A stretch of DNA of 64,000 bases from Neobacillus sp. PS3-12 (lineage in GTDB: Bacteria; Bacillota; Bacilli; Bacillales; Cytobacillaceae): contig NZ_CP133268.1 of assembly GCF_030915385.1 (NCBI RefSeq), positions 806,001 to 870,000 on the forward strand, read 5' to 3'. The position numbers were made by a program, and so were the translations under genes. The notes below the pieces were generated by a model. The model was not told the origin of the DNA. It saw only the letters and a program-made list of their open reading frames with translations, and made no database searches. Below, piece after piece: positions 28,665-38,398 of this stretch. The stretch's first letter is position 1; each line of letters starts with the position of its first letter.

Positions 28665-29273
28665 TCATGAAGATTTTTGCTTACTCTTCTGGTTTAAAGC
28701 AAAATTATTTTCAAAATAAATCCCGGCATTCTCAAGACAGCTCCAGCCTACCAGCAGGATTGAAGTTATGGCAAAGGCATCTAAATAGGTCAGAGATCCT
28801 ATTGAGTATGAAAAATCAAACTTCCTCAAAATATAGGCATAGAAAAACTCTCCTTGCATTGTCCCACTTGCGACCATTAAAATCCGACCTTTTAGTCCCT
28901 TTTGCAACAAGATTGAAAGATAACAAATAAGAATCCCCATCATCCAATCTTTATTAAAAATGACCCAGACTGGATCAAATATTTCGAACAAATGAAAAGT
29001 CACATAGGCAATGCTAACAATAAAGGAACATATAAAAAAATACGCAATTGTTTTTCTTTTTTCTCCATAAGTAAACGCATATGATACGAATAGTAAAAAT
29101 AGGCCACCAGTGTAAAGATCAAACCCAGCAAGTGTAAAATGATTATTTTCTAAAATGATTAAAGATAATATTAATGCAGATAATTTTAATCGGTATGGGT
29201 TTTGTTTATTTAATAAAAAAGTGAGATAAGTCCAAAAACACCAACAAACCCAGTAGAACAACGAACCATCCAA
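28665..29273 (-). CDS. yphA: YphA family membrane protein
   Basis: Integral membrane protein of unknown function, about 202 residues with six to seven hydrophobic segments (YWVCWCFWTYLTFLL at the start, then LSALILSLIIL, GLFLLFVSYAF, YFFICSFIVSIAYV, MGILICYLSILL, FAITSILLVGW). The position between fni/ypzI and der and the predicted topology match B. subtilis YphA. In B. subtilis seaA (yphB) is associated with this position; I find no trace of it here. Confidence 0.82.
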   Translation of the reverse strand: MDGSLFYWVCWCFWTYLTFLLNKQNPYRLKLSALILSLIILENNHFTLAGFDLYTGGLFLLFVSYAFTYGEKRKTIAYFFICSFIVSIAYVTFHLFEIFDPVWVIFNKDWMMGILICYLSILLQKGLKGRILMVASGTMQGEFFYAYILRKFDFSYSIGSLTYLDAFAITSILLVGWSCLENAGIYFENNFALNQKSKQKSS

Positions 29274-29383
29274 GTTTTCCCGCCTCCTTCTTCTACCATT
29301 ATTGGTACCTAGCCCTCATTTTCATACTTGATTGTATAATCTTTTGAGTATGTATCATCTTAAAACGTAAGGAGGTGTGAAGG

Positions 29384-29527
29384 ATGGGAAGAGATCGCCA
29401 AGAAAAAAAGCTAAAAGCAAGTAAAAGAGTTGAATCTGATCGAGATCAAGCACTCCATTATCCAGGATCTGCAAAGATGCAAAGCCCAGAAGAAGCTAGA
29501 TCATTAAATGATGGAAAATATTCCTAA
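29384..29527 (+). CDS. ypzI: Small protein YpzI
   Basis: A 47-residue hydrophilic protein, MGRDRQEKKLKASKRVESDR onward, matching the YpzI family of Bacillus (function unknown, highly charged N-terminus). ATG 29384 is preceded by a strong AAGGAGGTG at 7 nt. It stands alone on the + strand between yphA and fni, so it has its own promoter; a TATAAT lies about 50 bp upstream but without a clear -35. Confidence 0.85.
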   Translation: MGRDRQEKKLKASKRVESDRDQALHYPGSAKMQSPEEARSLNDGKYS

Positions 29528-29630
29528 GTTAAAAAACTAAGAGACAAACTCCTCAACTTCAATGTAGAGCACACGAAATTCGCAGCTGTACATATTGTTG
29601 TTTGAGGAGTCTGCCCCTTCATTCTTCCTC

Positions 29631-30698
29631 TTATTTAATTGAACGCCTGCTAAATTTAGTTGTGTCTATACCCCTTTGTTTTAACCAATGTTCGCTTTCC
29701 CCAGATAAAACCAATGGAACCTTTTTAAGTTCAGTTATGTTTTTTGCTCCTAAAGCTGTCATGATGATCGTCATTTCCTTATGAATCATCTCAATCTTTT
29801 TGATTAAAACCTCGATCCCTTGTTCAAGAAGTATTTTTAAAAAATGACCTGCTACCCCCATAGCATCTGCACCAATTGCAATTCCTTTTACAATATCCAA
29901 GCTTGTTTGTATCCCGCCTGAACCAATTACATAAACATTGGGATTAGCTGCTGCTTCAATAATCGATATTGCAGTAGGAATACCCCATTGATTAAAAAAG
30001 GGAAAGGCGTCACCTCTACGCTTATTTTCAATTTTAGCAAAGTTAGTCCCGCCAAAACCTCCGACATCTACCAGTGTTGCACCTACAGAAGCAAGCGTTG
30101 CGACGGTTTCACGGCTCATCCCAAAGCCCACTTCCTTTACAATCACAGGAACCGCTGCACTGTTAATAATGGTTTCAACTCTTTTAAGAACCTCAGAAAA
30201 TTCACGATCACCTTCTGGCATTGTCAGTTCTTGAACTACGTTTAGGTGAATTTGTAAAGCATCTGCCTCAATCATGTCGATTGCAGTCAATGCTTGATCA
30301 GGAGTAGCTTCACTGCCAATGTTTGCAATAACAATACCTTTTGGATTCTGCTTTCTGACAATTTCGTAGGTGTATCGTTCACTCGGATCTTTAATGGCCG
30401 ACATTTGCGAACCTACTGCCATTGCAATGCCAGTTTCCTTCGCTACAATGGCAAGATCCCTATTTATATGTAACGTTTTTTCACCGCCACCACCGGTCAT
30501 CGCATTGATAAAAATTGGCGAACTCAAAGAAAGTCCGCCAAATGAATGTTCTAACCCAACATCAATTACATTTATATTCGGTAAGCTTTGGTGGATAAGA
30601 TGAATATCCTTTAAGGCATTGGAACGAACTTGCCCGGTTTCAAGGGCAAAACGAATATGGTCCCATTTCCGTTCAGATCTAGACACAACTATCACCAT
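29631..30698 (-). CDS. fni: Isopentenyl-diphosphate delta-isomerase, type 2 (FMN)
   Basis: FMN- and NADPH-dependent interconversion of IPP and DMAPP, feeding menaquinone and cell-wall lipid synthesis. [33 protein letters not shown] and [15 protein letters not shown] are family blocks and the Gly-rich phosphate site VIGSGGIQ is present. It has 355 residues. Its ATG overlaps the rpsA-homologue stop (TAATG). It shares a pathway with hepT/hepS elsewhere in the window. Confidence 0.95.
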   Translation of the reverse strand: MVIVVSRSERKWDHIRFALETGQVRSNALKDIHLIHQSLPNINVIDVGLEHSFGGLSLSSPIFINAMTGGGGEKTLHINRDLAIVAKETGIAMAVGSQMSAIKDPSERYTYEIVRKQNPKGIVIANIGSEATPDQALTAIDMIEADALQIHLNVVQELTMPEGDREFSEVLKRVETIINSAAVPVIVKEVGFGMSRETVATLASVGATLVDVGGFGGTNFAKIENKRRGDAFPFFNQWGIPTAISIIEAAANPNVYVIGSGGIQTSLDIVKGIAIGADAMGVAGHFLKILLEQGIEVLIKKIEMIHKEMTIIMTALGAKNITELKKVPLVLSGESEHWLKQRGIDTTKFSRRSIK

Positions 30699-31837
30699 TA
30701 CTTTTTCAGATTCTTTAACTTATCTCCAATAACCTCGCCAAGCTGGAATCCTTTTGATTCTTCCGGCAGCTCGTAATCAAAGTTTTCTTCAATATCCTTT
30801 TCAAGAAGTTCTTTAATACTTAAAGAAAGACGCTGTTCTGCTTCGTTTACATCAAGAACTTTTACCTGTACCTCTTGTCCTTCTTTTAAAACTTCATGTG
30901 GTGTAGCTATATGCTTATGGGCTATTTGTGATATATGCACAAGTCCTTCGACTCCAGGAAATACTTCTACAAAAGCACCATAAGAAACTAACCTTTTCAC
31001 AACACCTGTTAGAGTACTTCCCTTAGGTGCTTTTTCAGCTAAGTTTGTCCATGGGCCAGGCAGTGTATCTTTGATGGACAATGAAATTCGCTCATTATCA
31101 CGGTCAACATTTAATACCTTTACTTGTACTTTTTGTCCCTCTTGAACAACATCTGAAGGCTTAGCAACATGCTGATGGGACATCTGCGAGATATGAACCA
31201 AACCGTCAATTCCTCCAAGGTCTACAAATGCCCCGAAGTCTGTAATTCTTTGAACGGTTCCTTCAAGTACCTGTTAGGTAGATAGAGAATCAAGCAGATT
31301 TTGTTTTTGCTTGCCTTTTTCTGCTTCTACAACTGCTCGGTGCGAAAGGATAAGACGATTCTTTTCTCGGTCCAATTCTACAATTTTAAAAGCAATCGTT
31401 CTCCCTTTGTAATCTGAGAAATCCTCTACATAGTGAGTTTCAACTAGAGATGCTGGGACAAAGCCTCGAACTCCAAGGTCTACAACAAGACCTCCTTTAA
31501 CGATATCCTTTACCTCTGCATCAAATATTTCACCATTTTTAAATGTATTCTCTAGATTTTCCCAAGCTTTTTCTGCATCCACTTTTCTTTTTGAAAGGAT
31601 TAAAGCATCTTCTTCTACTTTTATTACTTCAAGTTCAAGTTGATCCCCTTCTGATACTGCATCGGATGCTTTCTCAATATGGAGACTTGACAGCTCACTA
31701 ATTGGGATAATCCCATCAAGCTTACTATCTTGGATATTAACAATAACCTGTTTCTCCTCTACTTTTGTAACTTGCCCTGTTGTTCTATCACCAACTTCAA
31801 AATTTCTTACTTCCACTTGATTCATATCTTCTGACAT
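30698..31837 (-). pseudogene. ypfD: S1-domain protein (ribosomal protein S1 homologue YpfD), interrupted by in-frame TAA
   Basis: Four-S1-domain RNA-binding protein related to ribosomal S1. From ATG 31837 the first two S1 domains read normally to LLDSLST. An in-frame TAA at 31274-31276 then stops the chain, and the same frame continues [21 protein letters not shown] through domains 3 and 4 to 30698. Total length (about 379 codons) equals B. subtilis YpfD, so there is no frameshift, only a stop where the family has Gly. A downstream TTG at 31201 lies inside domain 3 and has no ribosome site. Substitution, recent decay or error are possible; the B. subtilis gene is dispensable. Confidence 0.88.
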
Positions 31838-31871
31838 ATGTACTCCTCCTTAGTCCATTTACTGCTAAGAA

Positions 31872-31898
31872 ATATAGTGTTAAATATTCACACTATAT
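31872..31898. promoter_or_regulatory. Perfect 9-bp inverted repeat upstream of ypfD
   Basis: ATATAGTGT (31872-31880), 9-nt spacer, ACACTATAT (31890-31898), 35 bp before the ATG. Symmetry and position fit an operator or a leader hairpin; no regulator is known to me for this sequence. Confidence 0.4.
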
Positions 31899-31972
31899 GG
31901 AAAAACAAGGTTCAAACTAATGATAATTAAAAAGGTCTCTTTTAAATAACTTCTTATAAATAGACTGTTTTG

Positions 31973-32566
31973 TCAAGCGGAAAACTCTTTATGCTCATTA
32001 ATAAGTTTATGGATTTCTGACATGATTAATTCAGTGGCTTCCTCAGCCGAAGCTTTGTTTTTTCTTAACTCTGCCATATCAATCGGGCTGCCATAAACCA
32101 TTTTTAATTTTCGAAAGCTTTTATATGGTCCAATAATCGCACAAGGTATAACTGCAGCATCCGATTTAAGCGCAAAAAAGCCTGCTCCTGCTAATCCTTT
32201 CCCCAGTTCCCCTGTTCTACTTCTGGTTCCTTCCGGGAAAAGTCCAAGGACATGTCCTTCCTTCAAAACTTTTAAAGCCTTTCTGAGCGCTTCACGATCA
32301 CTCATTCCTCTTTTAACTGGGAAGGCATTGCACATTGAAACAATTTTTCCAAAAGCCGGCATTTTGAACAATTCTTCTTTTGCCATATAGTAAACATTTC
32401 TTTTAATCATGATTCCCACAACGATCGGGTCAAAGTTACTAATATGATTGCAGCAAAGCAATACTCCCCCTTCTTTAGGAAATTGCTCTGCTCCTATTGC
32501 CTGAATTCTGTAAAGCGGTCTAAAAATTGCATTCACGACCGACCTTGCAAATGTATAAAACGTCAC
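31973..32566 (-). CDS. 1-acyl-sn-glycerol-3-phosphate acyltransferase (PlsC family)
   Basis: Membrane-associated acyltransferase for phosphatidate synthesis. The catalytic motif NHISNFD (H-x4-D) is near residue 41, the substrate-binding FPEGTRSR near 115, and VIPCAIIGP is motif IV. It has 197 residues, typical of the short PlsC group. The start is GTG 32566, overlapping the cmk stop as GTGA, so it is co-translated with cmk. B. subtilis has its plsC elsewhere; this corresponds to the additional paralogue found after cmk in many Bacillaceae. Confidence 0.92.
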   Translation of the reverse strand: MTFYTFARSVVNAIFRPLYRIQAIGAEQFPKEGGVLLCCNHISNFDPIVVGIMIKRNVYYMAKEELFKMPAFGKIVSMCNAFPVKRGMSDREALRKALKVLKEGHVLGLFPEGTRSRTGELGKGLAGAGFFALKSDAAVIPCAIIGPYKSFRKLKMVYGSPIDMAELRKNKASAEEATELIMSEIHKLINEHKEFSA

Positions 32567-33243
32567 TCCTTCTCCATCCTTTCATGCACTAATTCCATGA
32601 TTTCACCAACAACATCCTCAATTCCCATCGTTGTCGTGTCAATTTCTACCGCATCATCCGCTTTTTTTAAAGGGGCAATTTTTCTTTCTGAATCAATTTT
32701 ATCTCTTTGAGCTATTTCTTCCTTTAATCGTGCTAAATCAGATGGATATCCTTTTTCAAGATTTTCGGCATGCCTTCTTAGCGCCCGTTCCTCAACACTA
32801 GCCCGCAAAAACACTTTTACCTCTGCATTTGGCAAAACATGGGTGCCAATATCACGCCCATCCATCACAACTCCGCCAAAAGCACCAAATTCTTGTTGCC
32901 TTCTAACCATTTCTTCACGGACTTTTTGATGCTTCGATACAATAGAAACCGAATTCGTAACCATGCTCGTCCGAATTTCACTTGTCACATTTTGCTCGTC
33001 AAGAAATACTAATTGGCCATTTGATGAAGGGGCAAGCCTAATATTGGTTCTTAATAAGCTTTGATGGAGTGCATCTTCATCTTCAAGATTACCCCCTTCC
33101 AATAGGGCCTTATATGTTAATGCACGATACATAGCTCCTGTGTCAATGTATATGTAGGATAATTTTTCTGCAACGATTTTTGCCACTGTACTCTTGCCAG
33201 CTGCAGCTGGACCATCAATGGCTATGGATAATTTCTTGTTCAT
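32563..33243 (-). CDS. cmk: Cytidylate kinase
   Basis: Phosphorylates CMP and dCMP. P-loop [10 protein letters not shown] is at residues 10-19, with [13 protein letters not shown] and [13 protein letters not shown] as substrate blocks and a lid-type [10 protein letters not shown]. It has 226 residues, the family length. ATG 33243 after AGGAGG. First of a cmk-plsC unit upstream of the ypfD homologue. Confidence 0.97.
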   Translation of the reverse strand: MNKKLSIAIDGPAAAGKSTVAKIVAEKLSYIYIDTGAMYRALTYKALLEGGNLEDEDALHQSLLRTNIRLAPSSNGQLVFLDEQNVTSEIRTSMVTNSVSIVSKHQKVREEMVRRQQEFGAFGGVVMDGRDIGTHVLPNAEVKVFLRASVEERALRRHAENLEKGYPSDLARLKEEIAQRDKIDSERKIAPLKKADDAVEIDTTTMGIEDVVGEIMELVHERMEKE

Positions 33244-33307
33244 AAATCCTCCTAAAACCTTTTTACATTTCTACTTCTATTTTAACATATTCCATTAATA
33301 CCTTTTA

Positions 33308-33337
33308 AATAAAAACAAAGCAGGTAAACCCTGCTTC
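33308..33337 (-). terminator. ypfB terminator
   Basis: AAGCAGG-GTTTA-CCTGCTT followed by TGTTTTTAT on the minus strand, starting at the end of ypfB. Confidence 0.8.
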
Positions 33338-33515
33338 ATTTATTTCTCATCGTTTCAACTATTTTTGTCATTGTATTTTTCGTAACACCTTCATATTTGG
33401 TTATTTGTTTAAGTTGCGGAATTTCATCCAATTGATGAAAAATTAATTGTGTCAAAAGTAGTAATACGAATTGAATAACAGCCACCTTCATGATAACTCT
33501 CTCAACTGTTTTCAC
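33336..33515 (-). CDS. ypfB: Small membrane protein YpfB (DUF5359)
   Basis: A 59-residue protein with one N-terminal hydrophobic helix (AVIQFVLLLLTQLIF) and a soluble tail; family DUF5359/YpfB, function unknown. GTG 33515 is preceded by GGAGTGA at 7 nt and gives MKTVERVIMK; the upstream TTG reading would put codons over that ribosome site. It lies between ypfA and cmk as in B. subtilis. Confidence 0.8.
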   Translation of the reverse strand: MKTVERVIMKVAVIQFVLLLLTQLIFHQLDEIPQLKQITKYEGVTKNTMTKIVETMRNK

Positions 33516-33573
33516 TTGATCACTCCACAAACAAAGGTTAGACCTATTATTTGAGCGATCAAACCATTTTATT

Positions 33574-34244
33574 CTATGAAATAAGACCCTTCTTCTTTGC
33601 TTCTAGTTGTCTTTCAAAACTAAAACGTAGCAAGAGTTGTCTTTCCTGGTTAGATACATCAGTAAATTGAATGGAAATTTTATTTCTAGTTTCATTGAAT
33701 GGAATGATTCTAACAATTCTGCTTTGCAGTTTCAAGTAATGATATTCTCCATTTTGCATCACCAAAACTAACCATGCTAAAATTCTCATATCTGTTTTAA
33801 AACTCATTTCATGAGGAATTAAAACAGCTGCCCCCCAGCACTAATATCATCGGTAATCGTTGTAATTGGATCAAATTCATATTCCAATGGACGGATTGCA
33901 ATGTCAACAGCCGTCTCCACTCTAACATATTGGCGGCGCTGAATTTTAATTAAATTCTTGTCTCCTGGATATGTAAGGATTAGCATAGGAATATTTTTTT
34001 TGACTCTCCCGTTAATTTCCGAGTGAAATAAATAAATAGATGAGCCATCATTTCCTACAAAAGTTACTTTGAGTTGTGTTCCATCTAACAGAAAAGCAGC
34101 TCTATTTGTCCTTAAACTAATCGGATAATCAATATAAAATGCATTATCTTTTATATCGACCAGCCTGCATTTAAACTTCTCTGCCTCTGATTCATCTTCT
34201 TGAGACATTAGTTCAAGCGTTAAAACATCACCGATTTGTATCAA
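33574..34244 (-). pseudogene. ypfA: PilZ-domain cyclic-di-GMP receptor YpfA/DgrA, frameshifted
   Basis: YcgR-like protein with an N-terminal YcgR domain and a C-terminal PilZ domain that binds c-di-GMP and inhibits motility in B. subtilis. TTG 34244 after AAGGGAG gives MIQIGDVLTLE, as in the family. The RxxxR-type c-di-GMP site IQRRQYVRVETAVD is intact near residue 97. At ISAGG a run of six G (+ strand C6 at 33831-33836) shifts the frame and ends the chain at 33819; the other frame continues AAVLIPHEMSFKTDMRI to 33574. One extra G restores about 223 residues, the expected length. Confidence 0.88.
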
Positions 34245-34299
34245 ATCAAACACTCCCTTACCCAACCAAACTTGAACTAATTTTATTATTACATGATAT

Positions 34300-34331
34300 A
34301 AAAAAAGGAAAAGCGATTCTCGCTTTTCCTA
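34300..34331 (-). terminator. ypeB terminator
   Basis: GGAAAAGCG-AGAAT-CGCTTTTCC with TTTTTTT, starting directly after the ypeB stop on the minus strand. Confidence 0.9.
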
Positions 34332-35678
34332 CATAACATTTTCGGAAACTTCATCCGGATTCTTTAGTTTTTCTACTTTTTCCTCTTGTCCATTTTCTGC
34401 ATTTATAAAAATCCGATAGGTATCATGATCGATAACACCTAAAAATTCATAACAGAGAACTTCTTTCTTCAAGTCATTCAAAATAACCGCTTCTCGAGAT
34501 TCCATTACCTTAAAGTTCGGATTCGTTTTTGTCTGGGCTTGTTCTTTCGTAATGGACGGAGCAGGAAGGACACGATTCTGATGTGACTTTAAATACTCTT
34601 CAGCAGAATAACCAACAATACTTCCATTATCTAGAGCTACTTTTACTTTTATTGATTCAGGATAGATTCTAATATTATCTTTTTTTGCAACAAAATCAAA
34701 AACACCGATATTATCATATTGAGCACTTTCATATAAATCCATCCCATTAATGCCTTTTGCTTTTAAGAAAGCCGCCGCCTGATTACTGGCATCGTTAAGG
34801 CTTAATTTTTGCGTTGTGACATTTCTGGAATTAATAAACCAAATTGGATGGCCGCCTTTTTTCGTAATATCCATATTAACTTCTTCGTTCGTTTTTGTAT
34901 TATTAAGAGAAACACTATAAAAACCATAGTCTGACCCTTTTCCGTTTTGTGTCACTTTTACTTGAACAGATTGTTCCATGTTGACGAATTTTTTTGCTAA
35001 AATACCTGCCTCGTTTCTAGAAATTTGTTTTCCTTTAATATTATTAAAATTTTCATCTTTGGTTTGCATGTTCGTAAATGATGGACCAAAATCTGTGTTT
35101 GTATAGCCTGAAACCGTTTTTTCAACCGTTTTAAATCCATCAATTATCGTGTTATCTGCATTTTCTTTACCAGACGCTAACGCCATTTCGACATCCATCC
35201 AGCGCAAATTGCGCTTAAGTGCCATACTCTGAACACTTCTCAATTCTTTTTGAATTTTTCCAGACTGTTCATACAGGACCTTAAGTGTATTGTATTCTTG
35301 GCTGGATAGAGGGGTTTTATCCAAATCCCGTATCGCTGCTCGATAACTAAAATTACCAATATTAGCTAAAAATTCTTCTGTTTTATTAAACGGGAGCAAT
35401 GTTAATGGTAATTGACCAACATCACCATGGGCCAGAGAAGTGATTTTCCATACCTCCGCTAATCCAGGTGATAATGATTGACGGGAGTTCATTGCGAGAG
35501 TTGAACCAATTTTATCGTGTAATAAATCAATATGAAAGGAGAGATTATGAAAAGCACGTTGATAGTTGTTTTCAGCATTTAATAGTACTGCATTTTTATC
35601 TCGATGCTCCTGGTAACCCCAAAAAGCTGTTCCCGCTATGCCAAGAGCGAGGATTGTAATTAAAATTCCTCTAATCAT
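34329..35678 (-). CDS. ypeB: Germination protein YpeB
   Basis: Membrane-anchored partner needed to place and stabilise the cortex-lytic enzyme SleB in the spore. An N-terminal transmembrane helix (MIRGILITILALGIAGTAFWGY) precedes a helical domain and three C-terminal PepSY-like repeats, recognisable from GKQISRNEAGILAKKFV onward. I use ATG 35678, preceded by GAGGTGA, giving 449 residues as in B. subtilis; the frame is open upstream but overlaps sleB. It is downstream of sleB in a bicistronic unit. Confidence 0.95.
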   Translation of the reverse strand: MIRGILITILALGIAGTAFWGYQEHRDKNAVLLNAENNYQRAFHNLSFHIDLLHDKIGSTLAMNSRQSLSPGLAEVWKITSLAHGDVGQLPLTLLPFNKTEEFLANIGNFSYRAAIRDLDKTPLSSQEYNTLKVLYEQSGKIQKELRSVQSMALKRNLRWMDVEMALASGKENADNTIIDGFKTVEKTVSGYTNTDFGPSFTNMQTKDENFNNIKGKQISRNEAGILAKKFVNMEQSVQVKVTQNGKGSDYGFYSVSLNNTKTNEEVNMDITKKGGHPIWFINSRNVTTQKLSLNDASNQAAAFLKAKGINGMDLYESAQYDNIGVFDFVAKKDNIRIYPESIKVKVALDNGSIVGYSAEEYLKSHQNRVLPAPSITKEQAQTKTNPNFKVMESREAVILNDLKKEVLCYEFLGVIDHDTYRIFINAENGQEEKVEKLKNPDEVSENVM

Positions 35679-35691
35679 AACATTCACCTCA

Positions 35692-36519
35692 TTACTTGCA
35701 GAATATATGTTTTCCGATTTTTTTAATTTGTGGACGATTCCATATCCAAGAGCTTGTGGCAGTGGCAGGGTTGAAATAATACAAGGCACTGCCTGTCGGA
35801 TCCCATCCACTTAAGGCATCCATAACTGCTTCTTTTGCTTGTGGATTAGGAGTAAGCCAGATTTGACCATCAGAAACAGCTGTAAAAGCACCTGGTTGAA
35901 AAATAACACCTGCAACTGTGTTAGGGAAGGAAGCACTCTGTACCCTGTTAAGAATAACTGCGGCAACCGCTACTTGACCGATAAAGGGTTCTCCTCTTGA
36001 TTCCCCATAAACGGCATTTGCCATTAATTGAATATCATTTTGTGAGTATCCTTGAGGTGTATTTACAGCAGTTGGTTTTTGGGGAGCTCCCCCATTGGTT
36101 GTTGAACTGTTGTTGTTAGAATTTGTTGCTTGATTACCTTTTCCCGATCCGTAATTTGTAACGTTTTGTCCAGAATTAACTTTGCTTTTAATATACTGTT
36201 CATTATAGCTGCTTACCTTTACTAATTTTTCTTTTGCGGTTTTCCCTGCTAATCCATCAACAGGCATTCCGTATGCTTGTTGAAAGTTCCTTAATGCCCA
36301 ATATGTCCCCCAATCAAAAACACCATTTATTTTCCCTTTATAATATCCGATATACTGGAGTCTTGATTGCAATTCAATCACGTCATCACCCGTAGCACCG
36401 CGCTGTATTACTTGGCCTGAAAAGGCTTGGACAGTCCCGAATTTTTCAAAAAGTGATAACGGCAGAATACAAAGGGAGATTAGAATGAAGGCTTTTAGCA
36501 GTACTTTTTTCTTTATCAT
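35692..36519 (-). CDS. sleB: Spore cortex-lytic enzyme SleB
   Basis: Germination-specific lytic transglycosylase acting on muramic-delta-lactam cortex. A signal peptide (residues 5-32, ending VQAFS) is followed by a peptidoglycan-binding repeat (RGATGDDVIELQSRLQYIGYY), an Asn/Ser-rich linker and a catalytic hydrolase_2 domain with AVYGESRGEPFIGQVAVAAV, whose Glu is catalytic. I chose ATG 36519 with GGGGG at 9 nt, giving 275 residues. It is co-transcribed with ypeB. A TGAATA, the usual sigma-G -35, lies upstream but I see no good -10. Confidence 0.95.
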   Translation of the reverse strand: MIKKKVLLKAFILISLCILPLSLFEKFGTVQAFSGQVIQRGATGDDVIELQSRLQYIGYYKGKINGVFDWGTYWALRNFQQAYGMPVDGLAGKTAKEKLVKVSSYNEQYIKSKVNSGQNVTNYGSGKGNQATNSNNNSSTTNGGAPQKPTAVNTPQGYSQNDIQLMANAVYGESRGEPFIGQVAVAAVILNRVQSASFPNTVAGVIFQPGAFTAVSDGQIWLTPNPQAKEAVMDALSGWDPTGSALYYFNPATATSSWIWNRPQIKKIGKHIFCK

Positions 36520-36583
36520 GAAAAATAACCCCCAATTGTAATGTACGATAAAACTATCTTTTGTTTTATTGGAAGTTTTATTC

Positions 36584-36622
36584 AAAAAAAACCCTACATT
36601 TAGGAATGTAGGGTTTTTTGAA
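36584..36622 (-). terminator. prsW terminator containing its stop codon
   Basis: AACCCTACATT and AATGTAGGGTT form a perfect stem ending in TTTTTTTT. The 5' arm encodes the last residues of PrsW and the loop contains the stop. Confidence 0.85.
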
Positions 36623-37288
36623 TAGGATATGGTTTATTAAAGTGTTTAGCGCTTAAAATTTTAGCCATTTTAACCTTTCTTAGACCAAGCCACCAAAGAA
36701 ATATCATAAATGGCATGATCATATAGAGCCAATTCTCTTGTGAGATTAGTATAAAATCATAGAATCCATGCAGAACTGTAGGAAGTATTAGTGCAACGAT
36801 TACACCTATTACTTTTAATCCTTCGGTAAATTTTGCTTTACCTAAATAAAAGCCCATGATTACCCCAAACAAGGCATGACTTGAAACCGGCAGTAAGGCC
36901 CTGGAGAACGCATGCTCAACTCCATGACTGAATAAATAAAAAATATTTTCAGTTGTTGCAAACCCCAAGGAAACAGAGGCCCCATATACAATTCCATCAA
37001 AAGGTTCATCAAATTCTACATTGCGGTAAATCACATAGTAAAGAAGAAGCCATTTAAAAAGTTCTTCAAACATACCAGAGGATATAAATGCATCGACGAA
37101 TTCAGATTTAATCAAGTTTTCTACTTGCAAGACATGCTGAATAAACATGATTGGAAACACCAGCAAAGCCCCATATATAAAGGTTCTTATTACGTAGGGG
37201 ATGGGCTCGGCTTCATACTCATCCTTCAGATAAAAAAAACTTAGTAATGCTAAGCAGGGGCAATTCCGGCGGATAGGATTCCCAGCAT
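36600..37288 (-). pseudogene. prsW: Site-1 protease PrsW, frameshifted near the N-terminus
   Basis: Intramembrane-type metalloprotease that starts RsiW (anti-sigma-W) cleavage under envelope stress. ATG 37288, 7 nt after AGGGG, reads MLGILSAGIAPA and then meets TAG. In the next frame the protein continues LALLSFFYLKDEYE to the end, with the active-site EELFKW and VSSHALFGVIMGFYLGKA blocks intact. One extra T near 37253 restores a protein of about 229 residues beginning like B. subtilis PrsW. An alternative ATG at 37307 gives an unrelated N-terminus and is not credible. Decay or base-call error. Confidence 0.85.
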
Positions 37289-37372
37289 GAATAATCCCCT
37301 TTTCCATTATTTTCTTAATCGTATCATGGAATGCTAGTAAATAAAATTAAAAATTATTATCGAGTTTCTTTA

Positions 37373-38344
37373 TTAACTATTTATTTTTTCGAACATGGCC
37401 TTTGCGATCAAATCACCATGAAATCTTCCATTTTCAATAAATATTTCATTTGCATTATTCCCTGCTGCTATTACCCCTGCAATATAAATACCTTCAGTAT
37501 TTGTCTCCATTGTTTCTTCGTTATATAGAGGTCTTCCTGTTGCGTCATCAATTTTTATCCCCATTGTTTTTAAAAATTGATGTTCTGGGTGATAACCTGT
37601 CATGGCGAAAACAAAATCATTTTTAATTGTTTTCTGTTTGCCATGTTTGCTGTATACTACAGAGTTATTTGTTATTTCTTTCACATTCACTTCGAATTCC
37701 ATGAAAATAATCCCGTTTCTTACTAATGAATCAAATTCAGGTAAAATCCACGGCTTAATACTTTCCGAATATTTGCTGCCTCTGTACAAAACGGTTACTC
37801 TTGCTCCAGCCTTAACCAATTCAAGTGAAGCATCCACACTGGAATTTTTACCACCTATGACACAGACATCTTTATCAAAATAAGGATGGGCTTCCTTGAA
37901 ATAATGAAAAACTTTTGGTAAATCCTCACCAGGAACATTCATGTAATTTGGCTGATCATAGTAGCCAGTTGCAATAATTACGCTGGATGCTGAATAAACA
38001 GCCTTATCTGTAACAACTTTTAATCTGCCATCAGAAAGCTTTTGTACTTCATTAACCTTCTCGTAGGCATTAATTCGCAAATGTTCTCGCTTTGCAACTT
38101 CACGATAATAAACCAATGCCTGATTTCTTTTTGGTTTATAGTTTTCAGTAACGAAAGGAATATTACCGATTTCCAGCTTTTCACTCGTACTAAAGAAAGT
38201 CTGATGTGTAGGATAATTATATATTGCATTCACGATGTTGCCCTTTTCAATAATAAGAGGATTTCCCCCGATTTTTTTTATCGAAATGGCCGCAGCTAAC
38301 CCGCAAGGGCCTGCACCTATAATAATAACATCTTCCTTTTGCAT
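37373..38344 (-). CDS. bdr: Bacillithiol disulfide reductase YpdA/Bdr
   Basis: FAD- and NADPH-dependent reductase that recycles oxidised bacillithiol. The FAD loop GAGPCGLAAA is at about residues 10-19 with the conserved Cys, and the NADPH loop GGKNSSVDASLELVKAG is near residue 170. ATG 38344 (MQKEDVIIIGAG, 323 residues) has AAGGAG at 7 nt; an upstream in-frame start overlaps this site. Together with bshA at the left edge it shows the cell uses bacillithiol. Confidence 0.94.
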   Translation of the reverse strand: MQKEDVIIIGAGPCGLAAAISIKKIGGNPLIIEKGNIVNAIYNYPTHQTFFSTSEKLEIGNIPFVTENYKPKRNQALVYYREVAKREHLRINAYEKVNEVQKLSDGRLKVVTDKAVYSASSVIIATGYYDQPNYMNVPGEDLPKVFHYFKEAHPYFDKDVCVIGGKNSSVDASLELVKAGARVTVLYRGSKYSESIKPWILPEFDSLVRNGIIFMEFEVNVKEITNNSVVYSKHGKQKTIKNDFVFAMTGYHPEHQFLKTMGIKIDDATGRPLYNEETMETNTEGIYIAGVIAAGNNANEIFIENGRFHGDLIAKAMFEKINS

Positions 38345-38398
38345 TGTAACACTCCTTACCAAAACAGTATATGTACTTTATATTTAATTTTAGGTTAA

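Noticed and set aside
28628..28930. 100-codon + frame opposite yphA
   Set aside because: Antisense shadow of a conserved membrane-protein gene; low-complexity residues and no ribosome site.
36519..36590. Sigma-G promoter for sleB
   Set aside because: TGAATA is present, but nothing at 17-18 bp resembles CATACTA, so I did not list it.
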